64,000 nucleotides of DNA from Viridibacillus soli (GTDB taxonomy: Bacteria; Bacillota; Bacilli; Bacillales_A; Planococcaceae): positions 1-64,000 of the forward strand of contig NZ_JAEOAH010000009.1 of the NCBI RefSeq assembly GCF_016612995.1. The letters run 5' to 3'. Every line of letters begins with the position of its first letter. Position 1 is the stretch's first letter. Position numbers and translations under genes: made by a program. The notes beneath the pieces were generated by a model. That model saw nothing but the letters and a program-made list of their open reading frames with translations. It was not told the origin of the DNA and searched no databases. Shown here piece by piece: positions 44,315-53,455 of the stretch.

Positions 44315-45229
44315 TTGTTAAAAGTGGGCGTAATTGGTTGCGGAGCAATGGGGAAAGGAATTGTCAAAAACTTTGTAAAAGCAGGTTATGAGGTTTTTGT
44401 CTTTGATCCGAACCCTCAAGTGATTCCTTGGATTAAGGAAATAGGTGCTGTTTTTTCCGGAACTTTAAAAGATATTGCTGAAGCAGTGGATATTATGGTA
44501 TCTTCATTACCTACGACTGACATTGTACGTCAATCATACATAGGAGAAAATGGTGTTTTTAATAGTTTGAAAAAAGGTTCTATTATTATTGATATGAGTA
44601 CAACTGATGCTGAAACAGCAATCGATTTGGCAAAGGTAGCAGAAGAATTAGGTTTGTTATTTTATGATTGCCCAGTTAGTGGCGGTCCTGCAGGTGCTGA
44701 TAGCGGTACACTTACGATTATGGTAGGTGGTAATATTCAAGAATACGAGAAAGTACTTCCAATATTAGAAGTGGTAGGCGAAGAAGTTTTTTACATTGGT
44801 GAAAGTGGAGCAGGGCAAATCACGAAACTTTGTCATAATATGGTGGTAGCTTCAACAATAGTTAGTTTAGGGGAAGCTCTTATTGTGGCAAAAAAAGCTG
44901 GAGTCGAACCAGAAAAAGTGGCAGAAGTATTTGCAAAAGGTACAGCTAACCGTGTATTAAATGTGTTCGGAGAAAATATTTTGAACAACCAATATGATAA
45001 CGTTTTATTTAGTTTAAACCATATGCACAAGGATATTTGGTTATATACAAAAACGGCAATATCTGAGGAAGTACCATCGTTTATTGGATCAACTGTCTTT
45101 CAATTATATGAATCTGCTAAAGCAACAGGAAAAGGAAATCTAGATGCAACAGCCGTATGCCAAATACTTGAAGAATTAGCATCGACGGCGGTCAGTAGTG
45201 GATATTCTAAAGTGATACATGAGAAATAG
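44315..45229 (+). CDS. 3-hydroxyisobutyrate dehydrogenase-family oxidoreductase
   Basis: A 304-aa beta-hydroxyacid dehydrogenase. The NAD(P) motif is GxGxMG (VIGCGAMGKG, 8-13), the substrate signature DCPVSGGPAGADSGTLTIM (118-136), and the catalytic lysine K171 (GQITKLCHN). It oxidises 3-hydroxyisobutyrate-type acids or reduces tartronate semialdehyde-type substrates. The start is TTG 44315 behind AAAGGGGAG. Central enzyme of the operon with the CMD protein and the two membrane proteins. Confidence 0.88.
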   Translation: MLKVGVIGCGAMGKGIVKNFVKAGYEVFVFDPNPQVIPWIKEIGAVFSGTLKDIAEAVDIMVSSLPTTDIVRQSYIGENGVFNSLKKGSIIIDMSTTDAETAIDLAKVAEELGLLFYDCPVSGGPAGADSGTLTIMVGGNIQEYEKVLPILEVVGEEVFYIGESGAGQITKLCHNMVVASTIVSLGEALIVAKKAGVEPEKVAEVFAKGTANRVLNVFGENILNNQYDNVLFSLNHMHKDIWLYTKTAISEEVPSFIGSTVFQLYESAKATGKGNLDATAVCQILEELASTAVSSGYSKVIHEK

Positions 45230-45240
45230 AGGTGGATAAC

Positions 45241-46050
45241 TTGAAAAAATTATTAAGTTGGAAAATACAGTTAATCGTATTAGCACTTGTAGTTGTAGCT
45301 GAATTTATAGGGATAAAGAATTTTGACCTTGGTATTGGAGTAGTTGCACTTTTCCCTATGCTCTATGCATTAATAATCGGTGCAGTTATTAGTTTACCTA
45401 AATTAAAGCTGTTAAGTGAGAAAGATATGAATATAGCAGCAAATATTTTAGGGATTTCATTTATGTTATTCGTGGCTAAGCTTGGAACTCTAATGGGACC
45501 ATCATTGCCACAACTAATGGATGCGGGATTGTCATTAACTTTACAAGAAGTAGGACATTTCTTTGGGACAATCGTTTTTGGTTTGCCAATTGCATTGTTG
45601 CTAGGTATGAAACGCGAAGCAGTAGGAGCTACCTTCTCAATTGACCGTGAACCAAACCTTGCAATTATAGCTGAAAAATATGGTGCGGATTCTCCAGAAG
45701 GCCGTGGAGCATTAGGCGTTTATGTATGTGGGACATTATTTGGTGCAATCTATTTAACTATATTAGCTAGTATAATGGCAAATACCGGATGGTTCCACCC
45801 GATATCACTGGCGATGGGTGCAGGGGTAGGTTCAGGAAGTATGATGGCCGCAATGACTGGTGCACTCGCTATCATTTTCCCAGAATCAGCTAATGATATA
45901 GCGTTATTTGCTGGTGCTGCAAACTTAATTACAACAATTGTCGGAACTTATGTATGTATCTTCTTTTCACTGCCTGTTACCAATTATCTATATAGAAAAT
46001 TGGAACCGGTTTTGGGTAGAAGATCTAGAAATTCAGAAACCAAAGCTTAA
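45241..46050 (+). CDS. DUF3100 membrane protein, putative transporter subunit
   Basis: A 269-aa protein with about 8 hydrophobic helices and conserved polar turns (GMKREAVGATFSIDREPNLA, YGADSPEGRGALGVYVCG, GAGVGSGSMMAAMTGALA), the pattern of DUF3100 proteins. TTG 45241 is preferred because GAGGTGG lies 6 bases upstream. Placed after the hydroxyacid dehydrogenase, it likely imports the operon's substrate. With the next gene it resembles a split two-subunit transporter. Confidence 0.75.
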   Translation: MKKLLSWKIQLIVLALVVVAEFIGIKNFDLGIGVVALFPMLYALIIGAVISLPKLKLLSEKDMNIAANILGISFMLFVAKLGTLMGPSLPQLMDAGLSLTLQEVGHFFGTIVFGLPIALLLGMKREAVGATFSIDREPNLAIIAEKYGADSPEGRGALGVYVCGTLFGAIYLTILASIMANTGWFHPISLAMGAGVGSGSMMAAMTGALAIIFPESANDIALFAGAANLITTIVGTYVCIFFSLPVTNYLYRKLEPVLGRRSRNSETKA

Positions 46051-46079
46051 GTTCTTTAGAAGTGGAGGAACAAACGTTC

Positions 46080-46523
46080 ATGTTAGATAAAATATATACA
46101 TTTATACTTATTGGTGCAATTGCAATTATAGGAAACTGGATTGGCTATGACGTATCACCTATAGTTGCTTTGCCCGGTATGCTGATTATTGTTGCAATTA
46201 CAGTATCTGGGTTTATAGTTGAAAAACTATTACCAGTAAAATTACCAGTAGTTATTTGGGTTTCATTTATTGCTTTATTAGTTACTTCGCCAATTTTCCC
46301 TGGAAATGAATCAATTTCAAAAGCAACAGGTCATATTAATTTTATGGCATTAGCAACACCAATTCTAGCTTATGCAGGACTATCTTTCGGTAAAGATTTG
46401 AAAGAGTTTAAAAAACTTGGCTGGAGAATCGTTGTTGTTTCCTTAATTGTCTATACAGGAACATTCCTTTTAGCTTCTTTAGTTGCAGAAATCGGCTTCA
46501 GAGTTACAGGGAAGTTTCACTAG
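46080..46523 (+). CDS. Small membrane partner of the DUF3100 protein
   Basis: A 147-aa protein with four or five membrane helices (FILIGAIAIIGNWIGYDVSP, IVALPGMLIIVAITVSGFIV, MALATPILAYAGLSFGKDL). It begins 29 bases after the DUF3100 gene in the same operon. ATG 46080 is favoured (GTGGAGG about 12 bases upstream); GTG 46062 is possible. By position it is a second subunit of the same transporter. Function inferred only. Confidence 0.65.
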   Translation: MLDKIYTFILIGAIAIIGNWIGYDVSPIVALPGMLIIVAITVSGFIVEKLLPVKLPVVIWVSFIALLVTSPIFPGNESISKATGHINFMALATPILAYAGLSFGKDLKEFKKLGWRIVVVSLIVYTGTFLLASLVAEIGFRVTGKFH

Positions 46524-46642
46524 TAGAAAGGGATCTTTCAGAATGTCGTTTAATCGATTTTTGGGAAGGTCTTTTTTTCTAAATGAAACAATAGAGCAAT
46601 TCATTTGCATCGGTATAAGAAGACAGATGAATAGTGATATGG

Positions 46643-46676
46643 AAATCTCTTTGTCCTTTGGATAAGGAGATTTTTT
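46643..46676 (+). terminator. Operon terminator
   Basis: AAATCTCTTTGTCC pairs imperfectly with GGATAAGGAGATTT, followed by TTTT. It closely resembles the terminator at 41978. No gene is seen between 46524 and it. Confidence 0.75.
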
Positions 46677-46769
46677 ATTAGAGTTAGATATTTCAAAAGG
46701 GTTTTGATTGCGTTTCTTTTGTAGTAATAAATACCAATTATTGATATTATTTGATTAGGAGGGGTGAGA

Positions 46770-47264
46770 ATGAATATTCATTTAGAAAGATATAGTGATT
46801 TATATGAATCACAAATTAAGCATTATCAATTAACCAAAGAACAATTACAATTCACGGGAACACCAGTAGAGTCGGTTTTAGTCTCAAAAGACGATGAAGA
46901 CTATTATCCGATATTAGTTTTAGATGATGAAGAATTAGTGGGTTACTTTGTTTTACATAAGAGAGAAGGGGTGGCGCCTTATTCTAATAATCAGAAAGCG
47001 TTATTACTTAGAACTTTTTCAACAGATTATCGCCATCAAGGTAAAGGCTATGCGAAACAGTCTTTATTAGTATTACCAACGTTTGTGAAAATACATTTTC
47101 CAGAAATAAATGAAATTGTTCTGGCCGTTAACGTAAAGAACGGTGCTGCTCAAAACTTATATCTAAAATGTGGATTTAATGATGAAGGGGTTCGAAAAAT
47201 GGGCAGCCATGGAGAATTAATTATTATGAATTTAGATCTTGAGGAATCAAATGCAATTAAATAA
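46770..47264 (+). CDS. GNAT N-acetyltransferase
   Basis: A 164-aa GNAT protein: substrate region with PILVLDDEELVGYFVLH, acetyl-CoA motif RTFSTDYRHQGKGYAKQSL and AVNVKNGAAQNLYLKCGF. ATG 46770 has GGAGGGG 6 bases upstream (GTG 46764 is inside the spacer). Substrate unknown; relatives acetylate small amines or ribosomal proteins. Confidence 0.8.
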   Translation: MNIHLERYSDLYESQIKHYQLTKEQLQFTGTPVESVLVSKDDEDYYPILVLDDEELVGYFVLHKREGVAPYSNNQKALLLRTFSTDYRHQGKGYAKQSLLVLPTFVKIHFPEINEIVLAVNVKNGAAQNLYLKCGFNDEGVRKMGSHGELIIMNLDLEESNAIK

Positions 47265-47426
47265 AAGATTTATGGATAGTGTCCAATAGAAAGAGTCTAC
47301 TAATTTTTTTGAATAAAACTGTTTGGAAAAATAGGTTAGTGAATTCTAGCAGTGAATAGATTCATATAGAACATAGTTGAGAAAATGTAATTTTGAGGAG
47401 GAAGAATTATTAGGAAAATCGTTTCA

Positions 47427-49265
47427 ATGCTTATGCTCATCATAGCTGTTTGTATCTTTCCAATATCCATCTTAGCAGCAGAGAATAAGGAAGCCACACC
47501 ATCTGGCATTGCTGTTTCGGAACTAAACCAACGGGTAGACGAATACGTAGCTAAGTATATCGGCACAACAACAGCGGGTGCGTCTGTCGTTATTGTAAAA
47601 GATGGTCAATTACTTGTTAATAATGCCTATGGATATGCAGATTTGGAAAAACAAAAGGAAGTCACAACGGGTACGGTTTTTGAATGGGGTTCAGCTACTA
47701 AGCTCCTTGTCTGGTCAAGTGTGATGCAACTTGTAGAGCAAGGGAAACTGGATTTAGACAAAGACATTCGAGAATATTTGCCAAAAGGATTTTTTACAAA
47801 ACTACAATACAATCAACCTATTACGATGTTAAATCTCATGCACCATGATGCAGGATGGGAAGAAAAATATACTGATTTATTTTCCGTTTCAGCTGAAGCT
47901 GTAAAACCTTTAGATGAAATGCTGCACATTTCCGAACCGAAACAGGTGAAAGAGCCGGGAGAGATTGTTGCCTATTCTAACTATGGTGTTGCTCTGGCAG
48001 GTTATATTGTGGAAAAGATTGCTAATCAGCCGTTTTATGACTATGTGAACGAGAATATATTTTCTGTTCTCGATATGAAAGACACGGCAATTCATCCGTC
48101 ACAAAAGGATAATAAAGAAGTTGCTGAGAAAAGGGAGTTTGTTCACGGGTATTTGGGGAATAACAAAGGTAAATTTAGCCGTTCCAAAAACGAACGTATC
48201 TATATTAGTTTGTATCCTGCTGGTAGTGCAATTGGTACAGCTGAGGATGCGGCGAAATTTATTAACGCATTAATGCCACTAGAAGGGGAAAATAGTCCAC
48301 TGTTTCAAAGCAATAGAACATTAAATGATATGCTTACAACTAGTGATTTTTATGATAATGGATTACCTAGAAATGCACATGGATTTTGGCAAGGTATGTA
48401 TGCTGTTGATGTGTTGGAACATGGAGGTAATACAGATAGCTTTTCTAGTAATATGACATTTTCAAAAAAAGAAAATTTAGGCGTTATTGTTATGACCAAT
48501 CAAACGAGTGAATCAGGACTGAGCTATGGATTACCAGTACTAGTGTACGGTGATTATTCCGCTGCAGATGGTGAGGTGACGCTGCCAGATGCTCATGAGC
48601 TTGAAGGAACCTATAGTATGGCTAGACGTGTTTATGGAGGCTTTACCAAACTGATGGGGGCCATGATGACAGGGCAGGTAAAAGCAGTTGATAGCAATAC
48701 AATTACTGGATTAGGTATGACGTTTAAACAAATTACTCCTTATATGTACCAATCTACGAATGACTATAATATATATCTTCATTTTACTATGAATAGCGGT
48801 CAAGTGGAAAAGGTGTCCATGATGACGAGTGATTTTTTACCGTTAGCTAACAGTATGAAATTGTTTATGATCTTCAGTTGTATTGCAGTGGTATTTTGTG
48901 TGTTGTATATCATTGTTTCGATAATAATGATTGTTATAAATTGTATTAGAAATAGAAAAAAGGCAGTTCTATTTACGCCAATGATGAAATACAATATGGC
49001 ATTAAACTTGGCAGGAGTAGCTGTACTTATGAATGTTGCTCTTCTTGCATATAGAACGCTGAATTATGCATCCTACGCTTCATTAAGAATTCACTTTTGG
49101 ATAAATTATACCTATATAGCTCTAATTGCCGTTTGTGTCATAATAATTTTCAAGCTGTGGGGTAAAACAACATCTACAAAAATGCAGAAGGTTAGTTATA
49201 TACTTTCTTGCGTGACGGCTTTGCTACTGACTGTCTTAATCATTGGATGGGAACTGTACAAGTAA
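47427..49265 (+). CDS. Membrane-bound beta-lactamase-fold serine hydrolase
   Basis: A 612-aa protein. After a signal segment (LMLIIAVCIFPISILAAEN) the catalytic domain has S89-A-T-K92, Y183-S-N185 and H332-G-G. The last 140 residues form four membrane helices, so the active domain faces outside on a membrane anchor, as in PbpE-like/D-aminopeptidase-like proteins. The start is odd: the strong GAGGAGG site (about 47396-47402) leads to ATT codons at 47406 and 47409, while the first ATG (47427) is 24 bases away and weakly served. An ATT start or a mutated ATG is possible. Terminator follows. Confidence 0.8.
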   Translation: MLMLIIAVCIFPISILAAENKEATPSGIAVSELNQRVDEYVAKYIGTTTAGASVVIVKDGQLLVNNAYGYADLEKQKEVTTGTVFEWGSATKLLVWSSVMQLVEQGKLDLDKDIREYLPKGFFTKLQYNQPITMLNLMHHDAGWEEKYTDLFSVSAEAVKPLDEMLHISEPKQVKEPGEIVAYSNYGVALAGYIVEKIANQPFYDYVNENIFSVLDMKDTAIHPSQKDNKEVAEKREFVHGYLGNNKGKFSRSKNERIYISLYPAGSAIGTAEDAAKFINALMPLEGENSPLFQSNRTLNDMLTTSDFYDNGLPRNAHGFWQGMYAVDVLEHGGNTDSFSSNMTFSKKENLGVIVMTNQTSESGLSYGLPVLVYGDYSAADGEVTLPDAHELEGTYSMARRVYGGFTKLMGAMMTGQVKAVDSNTITGLGMTFKQITPYMYQSTNDYNIYLHFTMNSGQVEKVSMMTSDFLPLANSMKLFMIFSCIAVVFCVLYIIVSIIMIVINCIRNRKKAVLFTPMMKYNMALNLAGVAVLMNVALLAYRTLNYASYASLRIHFWINYTYIALIAVCVIIIFKLWGKTTSTKMQKVSYILSCVTALLLTVLIIGWELYK

Positions 49266-49315
49266 ATATACAGTGTGTTTTATTTCTGATGTTGCAAGTT
49301 ATTTCTTGTAAAGAT

Positions 49316-49356
49316 AAAGAGCATCTTTCCTGGTGTAGGAGAGATGCTCTTTTTAA
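49316..49356 (+). terminator. Rho-independent terminator
   Basis: AAAGAGCATCTTTCC pairs with GGAGAGATGCTCTTT, followed by TT. It converges on the CoA-transferase gene. Confidence 0.88.
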
Positions 49357-49371
49357 AATTGTGGTTAGCTA

Positions 49372-50877
49372 TTACTCTATCATTGTCCCATTTTTAGCAA
49401 AATTGACGTACCAAGAAAATGCTTTTTCTAAATTATGTGGAGTATGGTGGCCTCCCGTTTTTTCTACAGCCTCATTGTAATAAGCCCATAGTTGTTCTTT
49501 GAAATCTGGATGGACACAGTTTTCAATAATTAAAGGCACTCGTTCTTTTGGCGCTAACCCACGTAAGTCAGCAACTCCCTGCTCAGTAATCAGGACTTCC
49601 ACATCATGCTCTGTATGATCTACATGAGAGACCATTGGTACAATGGAGGAGATTGCGCCACTTTTCGCGTATGATTTCGTAACGAAGATCCCTAAACGTG
49701 CATTTCGAGCGAAGTCACCAGAACCCCCAATACCGTTCATCATACGAGTACCCGAGACATGTGTTGAGTTCACGTTACCGTAGATATCAGCTTCAAGAGC
49801 CGCATTTACAGAGATTAAGCCTAAACGGCGAATCACTTCGGGATGATTCGTAATTTCTTGTGGACGTAGACATAATTTGTCTGCGTATTTATCAAGATTA
49901 TTAAACACCTCTTTGCCCAATTCCTCGGACAATGTAATAGAAGTACAAGAAGCAAAAGTAACTTTCCCTGCATCGATTAAATGGAAGACCGCATCTTGTA
50001 GTACTTCAGAGTATATTTGTAAATCTTCAAACTCAGAATCTAAGAAACCTTGTAACACAGCGTTCGCTACCGAACCAACACCAGATTGTATCGGAGCAAG
50101 CTTTGATGTTAATCTGCCTGCTTTAATTTCATCGCGTAAAAAATCAAGTAAATGATTAGCCATAACTGCTGTTTCTTCATCGGGCGGAACGATTAAAGAA
50201 GGAGCATCAGCATTTTCTGAGATAACGACCGCCTTGATTTTTTCAGGATCTATTTTAATTCCCATTTCGCCAATTCGATCGGCTGCACTCGTTATTGGAA
50301 TGGGGTTACGATCACCTTGTTCAGCCGGAATATATATATCATGAATACCAATAAGAGATTCTGAGTGAGAAATATTCAGTTCGACAATAATATTCTCCGC
50401 ATATTCAGCTAGAATAGGAGAGTTACCAACAGAATTAGTAGGTATTAAGTAACCGTCCGATGTAATTGCACAAGCCTCAATGATGGCATATTTAATAGGA
50501 CCATAAATGTTTTGACGCACGGATTCTGCAACATGAGATAAATGACCGTCTACATATAGAACTTCACCTTTATTGATAAGGTTTCGTAACGCTGGTTCAC
50601 CTTGATATGGACCGCGTTTACGAATGACACCTGCTTCTGCTAAATAATGATCTACTTCTGGCCCAAGAGAAGCACCAGTATAAACATCAATTTGGAATTT
50701 CTCGTTTTGCGCACGCTCTACAAGTGCCATAGGAACAACCTTTGCGTCACCAGCACGAGTAAATCCACTCATACCTACTACATCACCATCAGAAATGAGT
50801 GCAGCTGCTTCTTGTGCAGAAACTACTTTGTCCGTTAACTCTTTTAAACCTAAACGTTTTTCGACAGTCAACTTCAT
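49372..50877 (-). CDS. Acetyl-CoA:succinate CoA-transferase (acetyl-CoA hydrolase family)
   Basis: A 501-aa class I CoA-transferase of the Ach1/SucCT group, moving CoA between acetate and succinate or hydrolysing acetyl-CoA. GSGVGSVANAV-type loop (QSGVGSVANAV, 264-274), active-site glutamate E291 (IYSEVLQD) and the GGSGDFARNA segment match. ATG 50877 is used because AGGAGG lies 6 bases before it; the frame is open to 50898. Single gene. It can recycle acetate or complete a succinyl-CoA bypass; the physiological role here is inferred. Confidence 0.9.
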   Translation of the reverse strand: MKLTVEKRLGLKELTDKVVSAQEAAALISDGDVVGMSGFTRAGDAKVVPMALVERAQNEKFQIDVYTGASLGPEVDHYLAEAGVIRKRGPYQGEPALRNLINKGEVLYVDGHLSHVAESVRQNIYGPIKYAIIEACAITSDGYLIPTNSVGNSPILAEYAENIIVELNISHSESLIGIHDIYIPAEQGDRNPIPITSAADRIGEMGIKIDPEKIKAVVISENADAPSLIVPPDEETAVMANHLLDFLRDEIKAGRLTSKLAPIQSGVGSVANAVLQGFLDSEFEDLQIYSEVLQDAVFHLIDAGKVTFASCTSITLSEELGKEVFNNLDKYADKLCLRPQEITNHPEVIRRLGLISVNAALEADIYGNVNSTHVSGTRMMNGIGGSGDFARNARLGIFVTKSYAKSGAISSIVPMVSHVDHTEHDVEVLITEQGVADLRGLAPKERVPLIIENCVHPDFKEQLWAYYNEAVEKTGGHHTPHNLEKAFSWYVNFAKNGTMIE

Positions 50878-51175
50878 ATAAACTCCTCCTAAATGCATCT
50901 TTATCTATCAATATTTATAACAAGGTTGATTCTCAAAATCACCTATATGATTCATATATTCGAAACATGCGGAAAATATGACTAAAATTTTAAAAATATA
51001 TTTTGATTGTAATCTAGTAGGGAAAGTGCATCTGTAAGAGTAGTGTTAACGTAATGAGGACGTTACCTTCATCACTAAAGGGACATTCTTTGTCCAACGT
51101 TATTTCTCTAATTCATGTAATAGAGGATTTTTTTACCGATATAATACATATATTTATTTAATAGGAGTGTTTTGG
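50878..51175. other. Intergenic promoter region
   Basis: Holds a small palindrome TAACGT-AATGAGG-ACGTTA (about 51047-51065) and a hairpin GGACATTCTTTGTCC. No gene. Divergent promoters are expected here. Confidence 0.4.
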
Positions 51176-52096
51176 GTGAAGATTGATATTACATATACAG
51201 GTGCGCTAAATAACAGAGCGAAAGAAATGAGAGAGGCACAAGAGGCTCCGTTGAATTCTTTTGAGGGGAAAACTATTGAAGTGATGAAAGATGGAAAAGC
51301 TGCTCAATTAACGTTTACAAATGAATTCATTCAATTCAAAAATGATACAGAAGAGTTTTTCTCAAAGGATATTAATGTGCAAAATGCTGATCCAAATGAT
51401 ATTTTTTCGTATAAGCCTAAAGATCAGTGGCTTGTGTTTAGTCAGTATTTAAATGGTCAAGATTATTTTGATGGTCTTAGTTCTGAAGAAGTGAATAAGA
51501 TGGAGTCTATTTTGAAACAAATCACTGATGGACTTGATAGTTTAACTCAAACAGGAATTGACTTTTTTGGTGGTGTCAATACACAATTAGATTCATATGA
51601 AGCACAGGTAGAATTAGTGTCTTCTACACAAGCTTTACATTATTTTAGTGACAAATTTTTATCGGGTGAAACGAAAATAGGATTTGATCAGCTAATTGAA
51701 CAATATTCGTCCCACAACACAAATAAAATAGAAAATTACCAATCCATTGAGGAGAAGTTTTATGCAGCGCGTGCTAAGGTACAATCTACGAATGCGACAT
51801 TAACAGCAAATCAAGCACAGCAATTGTCAATAACAAATAAGTTAGGGAAGACAAAGTACTCTAGTGAAGATTTAGAAAAATTACTTAAATCATATACAGA
51901 ATTATTCCAAAGTCTTGAGAATGCAGAAGAAATAACTACCATTTTGGACAAAGTGAAATCACAACTTCTTCAATTTGTAACAATAGGTATTTCCGAAAAG
52001 GACGCTGACTATAATCGCGCCAATCAATTTGTAAGTGATCGAGTTCAAGATACAATAGACCGAATCAACGGTTATTGGGGAATGCTATTAAAGTAA
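51176..52096 (+). CDS. Hypothetical helical protein
   Basis: A 306-aa soluble protein, rich in Gln/Asn/Ser and mostly helical in its middle and end (YFDGLSSEEVNKMESILKQI, LEKLLKSYTELFQSLENAEE). No signal peptide, membrane helix or cysteine motif. GTG 51176 is preferred (AGGAG about 9 bases upstream; GTG 51167 is too close). Not recognised; the look recalls coiled-coil or flagellar/spore-associated proteins, but that is only an impression. Confidence 0.6.
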   Translation: MKIDITYTGALNNRAKEMREAQEAPLNSFEGKTIEVMKDGKAAQLTFTNEFIQFKNDTEEFFSKDINVQNADPNDIFSYKPKDQWLVFSQYLNGQDYFDGLSSEEVNKMESILKQITDGLDSLTQTGIDFFGGVNTQLDSYEAQVELVSSTQALHYFSDKFLSGETKIGFDQLIEQYSSHNTNKIENYQSIEEKFYAARAKVQSTNATLTANQAQQLSITNKLGKTKYSSEDLEKLLKSYTELFQSLENAEEITTILDKVKSQLLQFVTIGISEKDADYNRANQFVSDRVQDTIDRINGYWGMLLK

Positions 52097-52171
52097 TCAA
52101 TACAGGAGACCAGTACATTTAGTTCTAAACCGGTTAAAAACAAGTACCTATTTGATTCATTAAATACAGAA

Positions 52172-52201
52172 AGAAAAAAGACAGGTTGTAAAAACCTGTC
52201 T
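52172..52201 (-). terminator. Terminator for yjcZ (minus strand)
   Basis: AGACAGGTT pairs with AACCTGTCT around GTAAA, and the minus strand runs into CTTTTTTC. It lies 50 bases after the yjcZ stop. Confidence 0.8.
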
Positions 52202-52250
52202 CATATGGCGGTATTTTGTTTTATGCACAAAGATCAACATTGTAGTTACC

Positions 52251-52370
52251 TCAGCAGCCGCCGTAGCCACCGTAGTTTAAGAAACTTGCACCAATAATGA
52301 TTAATAGAATAAATAGAACAATAAGTAAAGCGAATCCTGATCCGTTACCTGTTTCGTAACCATTACCCAT
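52251..52370 (-). CDS. yjcZ: YjcZ-family sporulation peptide
   Basis: A 39-aa peptide: polar start MGNGYETGNGSG, one membrane helix (FALLIVLFILLIIIGASFL) and the tail NYGGYGGC. Gly/Tyr-rich ends around a helix are the mark of the YjcZ/YoyG family of spore-associated small proteins in Bacilli. GGAGG lies 7 bases before ATG 52370 and a terminator follows, so it is a complete single gene. Confidence 0.85.
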   Translation of the reverse strand: MGNGYETGNGSGFALLIVLFILLIIIGASFLNYGGYGGC

Positions 52371-53017
52371 TTTGTACACCTCCTATTTATGAGATAGTTT
52401 ATTCTATGTCATTAATGAATGTATGTCTGAGTCATTTGTTTAGTTTTAAGAAAATTATTCTAAAATCACTGGAGGTAAAGTAAAGGGTTAGTTAGTTTTC
52501 AAGTCAGTTATTAAGTGGATCATTAAAATTTTAAAAAAGTGCAGGGGCATACCTGATAAAAATTAATTGAACCAGTTCTTTGAAGGCCGACAGCAAAGAA
52601 TAATAATGTGTAATAAAGAAGGTGCGATAATGACCGGACTGTCAACACTAAACTGGACAACTTTTATGAGGGGTTTAGGTTGAATTCCGCCGGACTAAAA
52701 TATCCTAATGTTTCGTGAATTCGGATGTTGTTGAACCAGATTACATAATCATCAAGTCCAAGTGAAGGCGGGTAAAGTGCACTCCATTATTAAATATTCT
52801 AGCATCTTAGATTTTTTAAAATAACACCAAATAAGTGGAGAGTTAAAAAAATTCTTTAGAACAAATAATAAGTAATGTGATTTTTTGGGAAAATAATTAC
52901 ATGAAAATCACATTTAAAGTGAAAAAAGATGAAATTTAACGAAATTAACTTTAATATAGATAGTGGGAAACCTTATAGATAAAGGGTTATCGAAAGTTTA
53001 AGAAAGAGGTTGAAAAC
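52371..53017 (-). mobile_element. IS3-family C-terminal remnant in intergenic DNA
   Basis: On the minus strand, about 52790 to 52664 reads GLDDYVIWFNNIRIHETLGY and FSPAEFNLNPS-stop, the end of an IS3-family OrfB. Next to it, CTGTCAACACTAAACTGGACAAC looks like part of a terminal inverted repeat. The rest of the interval has no gene. Confidence 0.7.
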
Positions 53018-53455
53018 ATGAATGCATACGAGGAGTATATGTTAGGAATTGTAAAGCCAATGCGTGAGGAGCTTATGAATGTGGGGTTTAAAGAGCTATT
53101 AACTCCTGATGAAGTAGCGGATCACGTACAAGAATCGAAAGGAACTACACTTGTTGTCATTAACTCTGTTTGTGGTTGTGCTGCAGGTTTGGCTCGTCCT
53201 GCAGTTGCGGCGGCTCTTGCAGCGACTGGCAATAAACCAGATCATTTAGTGACTGTGTTTGCTGGACAAGATAAGGAAGCGACTGCTCAAATGCGTGGTT
53301 ATTTTGAGGAAGTATTACCAAGTTCACCTTCGATTGCTCTTTTAAAAGACGGTCAATTAGCTTACTTTATTCCACGTGAACAAATTGAAGGATTTGCAAT
53401 GGAGCAGGTCCGTGATCATTTAGCAGGCGTTTTAGATCAAGTATGCACGAAATAA
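53018..53455 (+). CDS. Bacilliredoxin (BrxA/BrxB family)
   Basis: A 145-aa DUF1094/YphP-like protein with the NSVCGCAAG active-site motif (C52, C54). Bacilliredoxins remove bacillithiol from oxidised protein cysteines in the cytoplasm. Length and sequence (FAGQDKEATAQMRGYFEE, PSSPSIALLKDG) are typical; BrxA and BrxB cannot be told apart reliably by eye. An AAGAAAGAGG site precedes the ATG. It overlaps the methyltransferase gene by 13 bases, so they form an operon. Confidence 0.92.
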   Translation: MNAYEEYMLGIVKPMREELMNVGFKELLTPDEVADHVQESKGTTLVVINSVCGCAAGLARPAVAAALAATGNKPDHLVTVFAGQDKEATAQMRGYFEEVLPSSPSIALLKDGQLAYFIPREQIEGFAMEQVRDHLAGVLDQVCTK

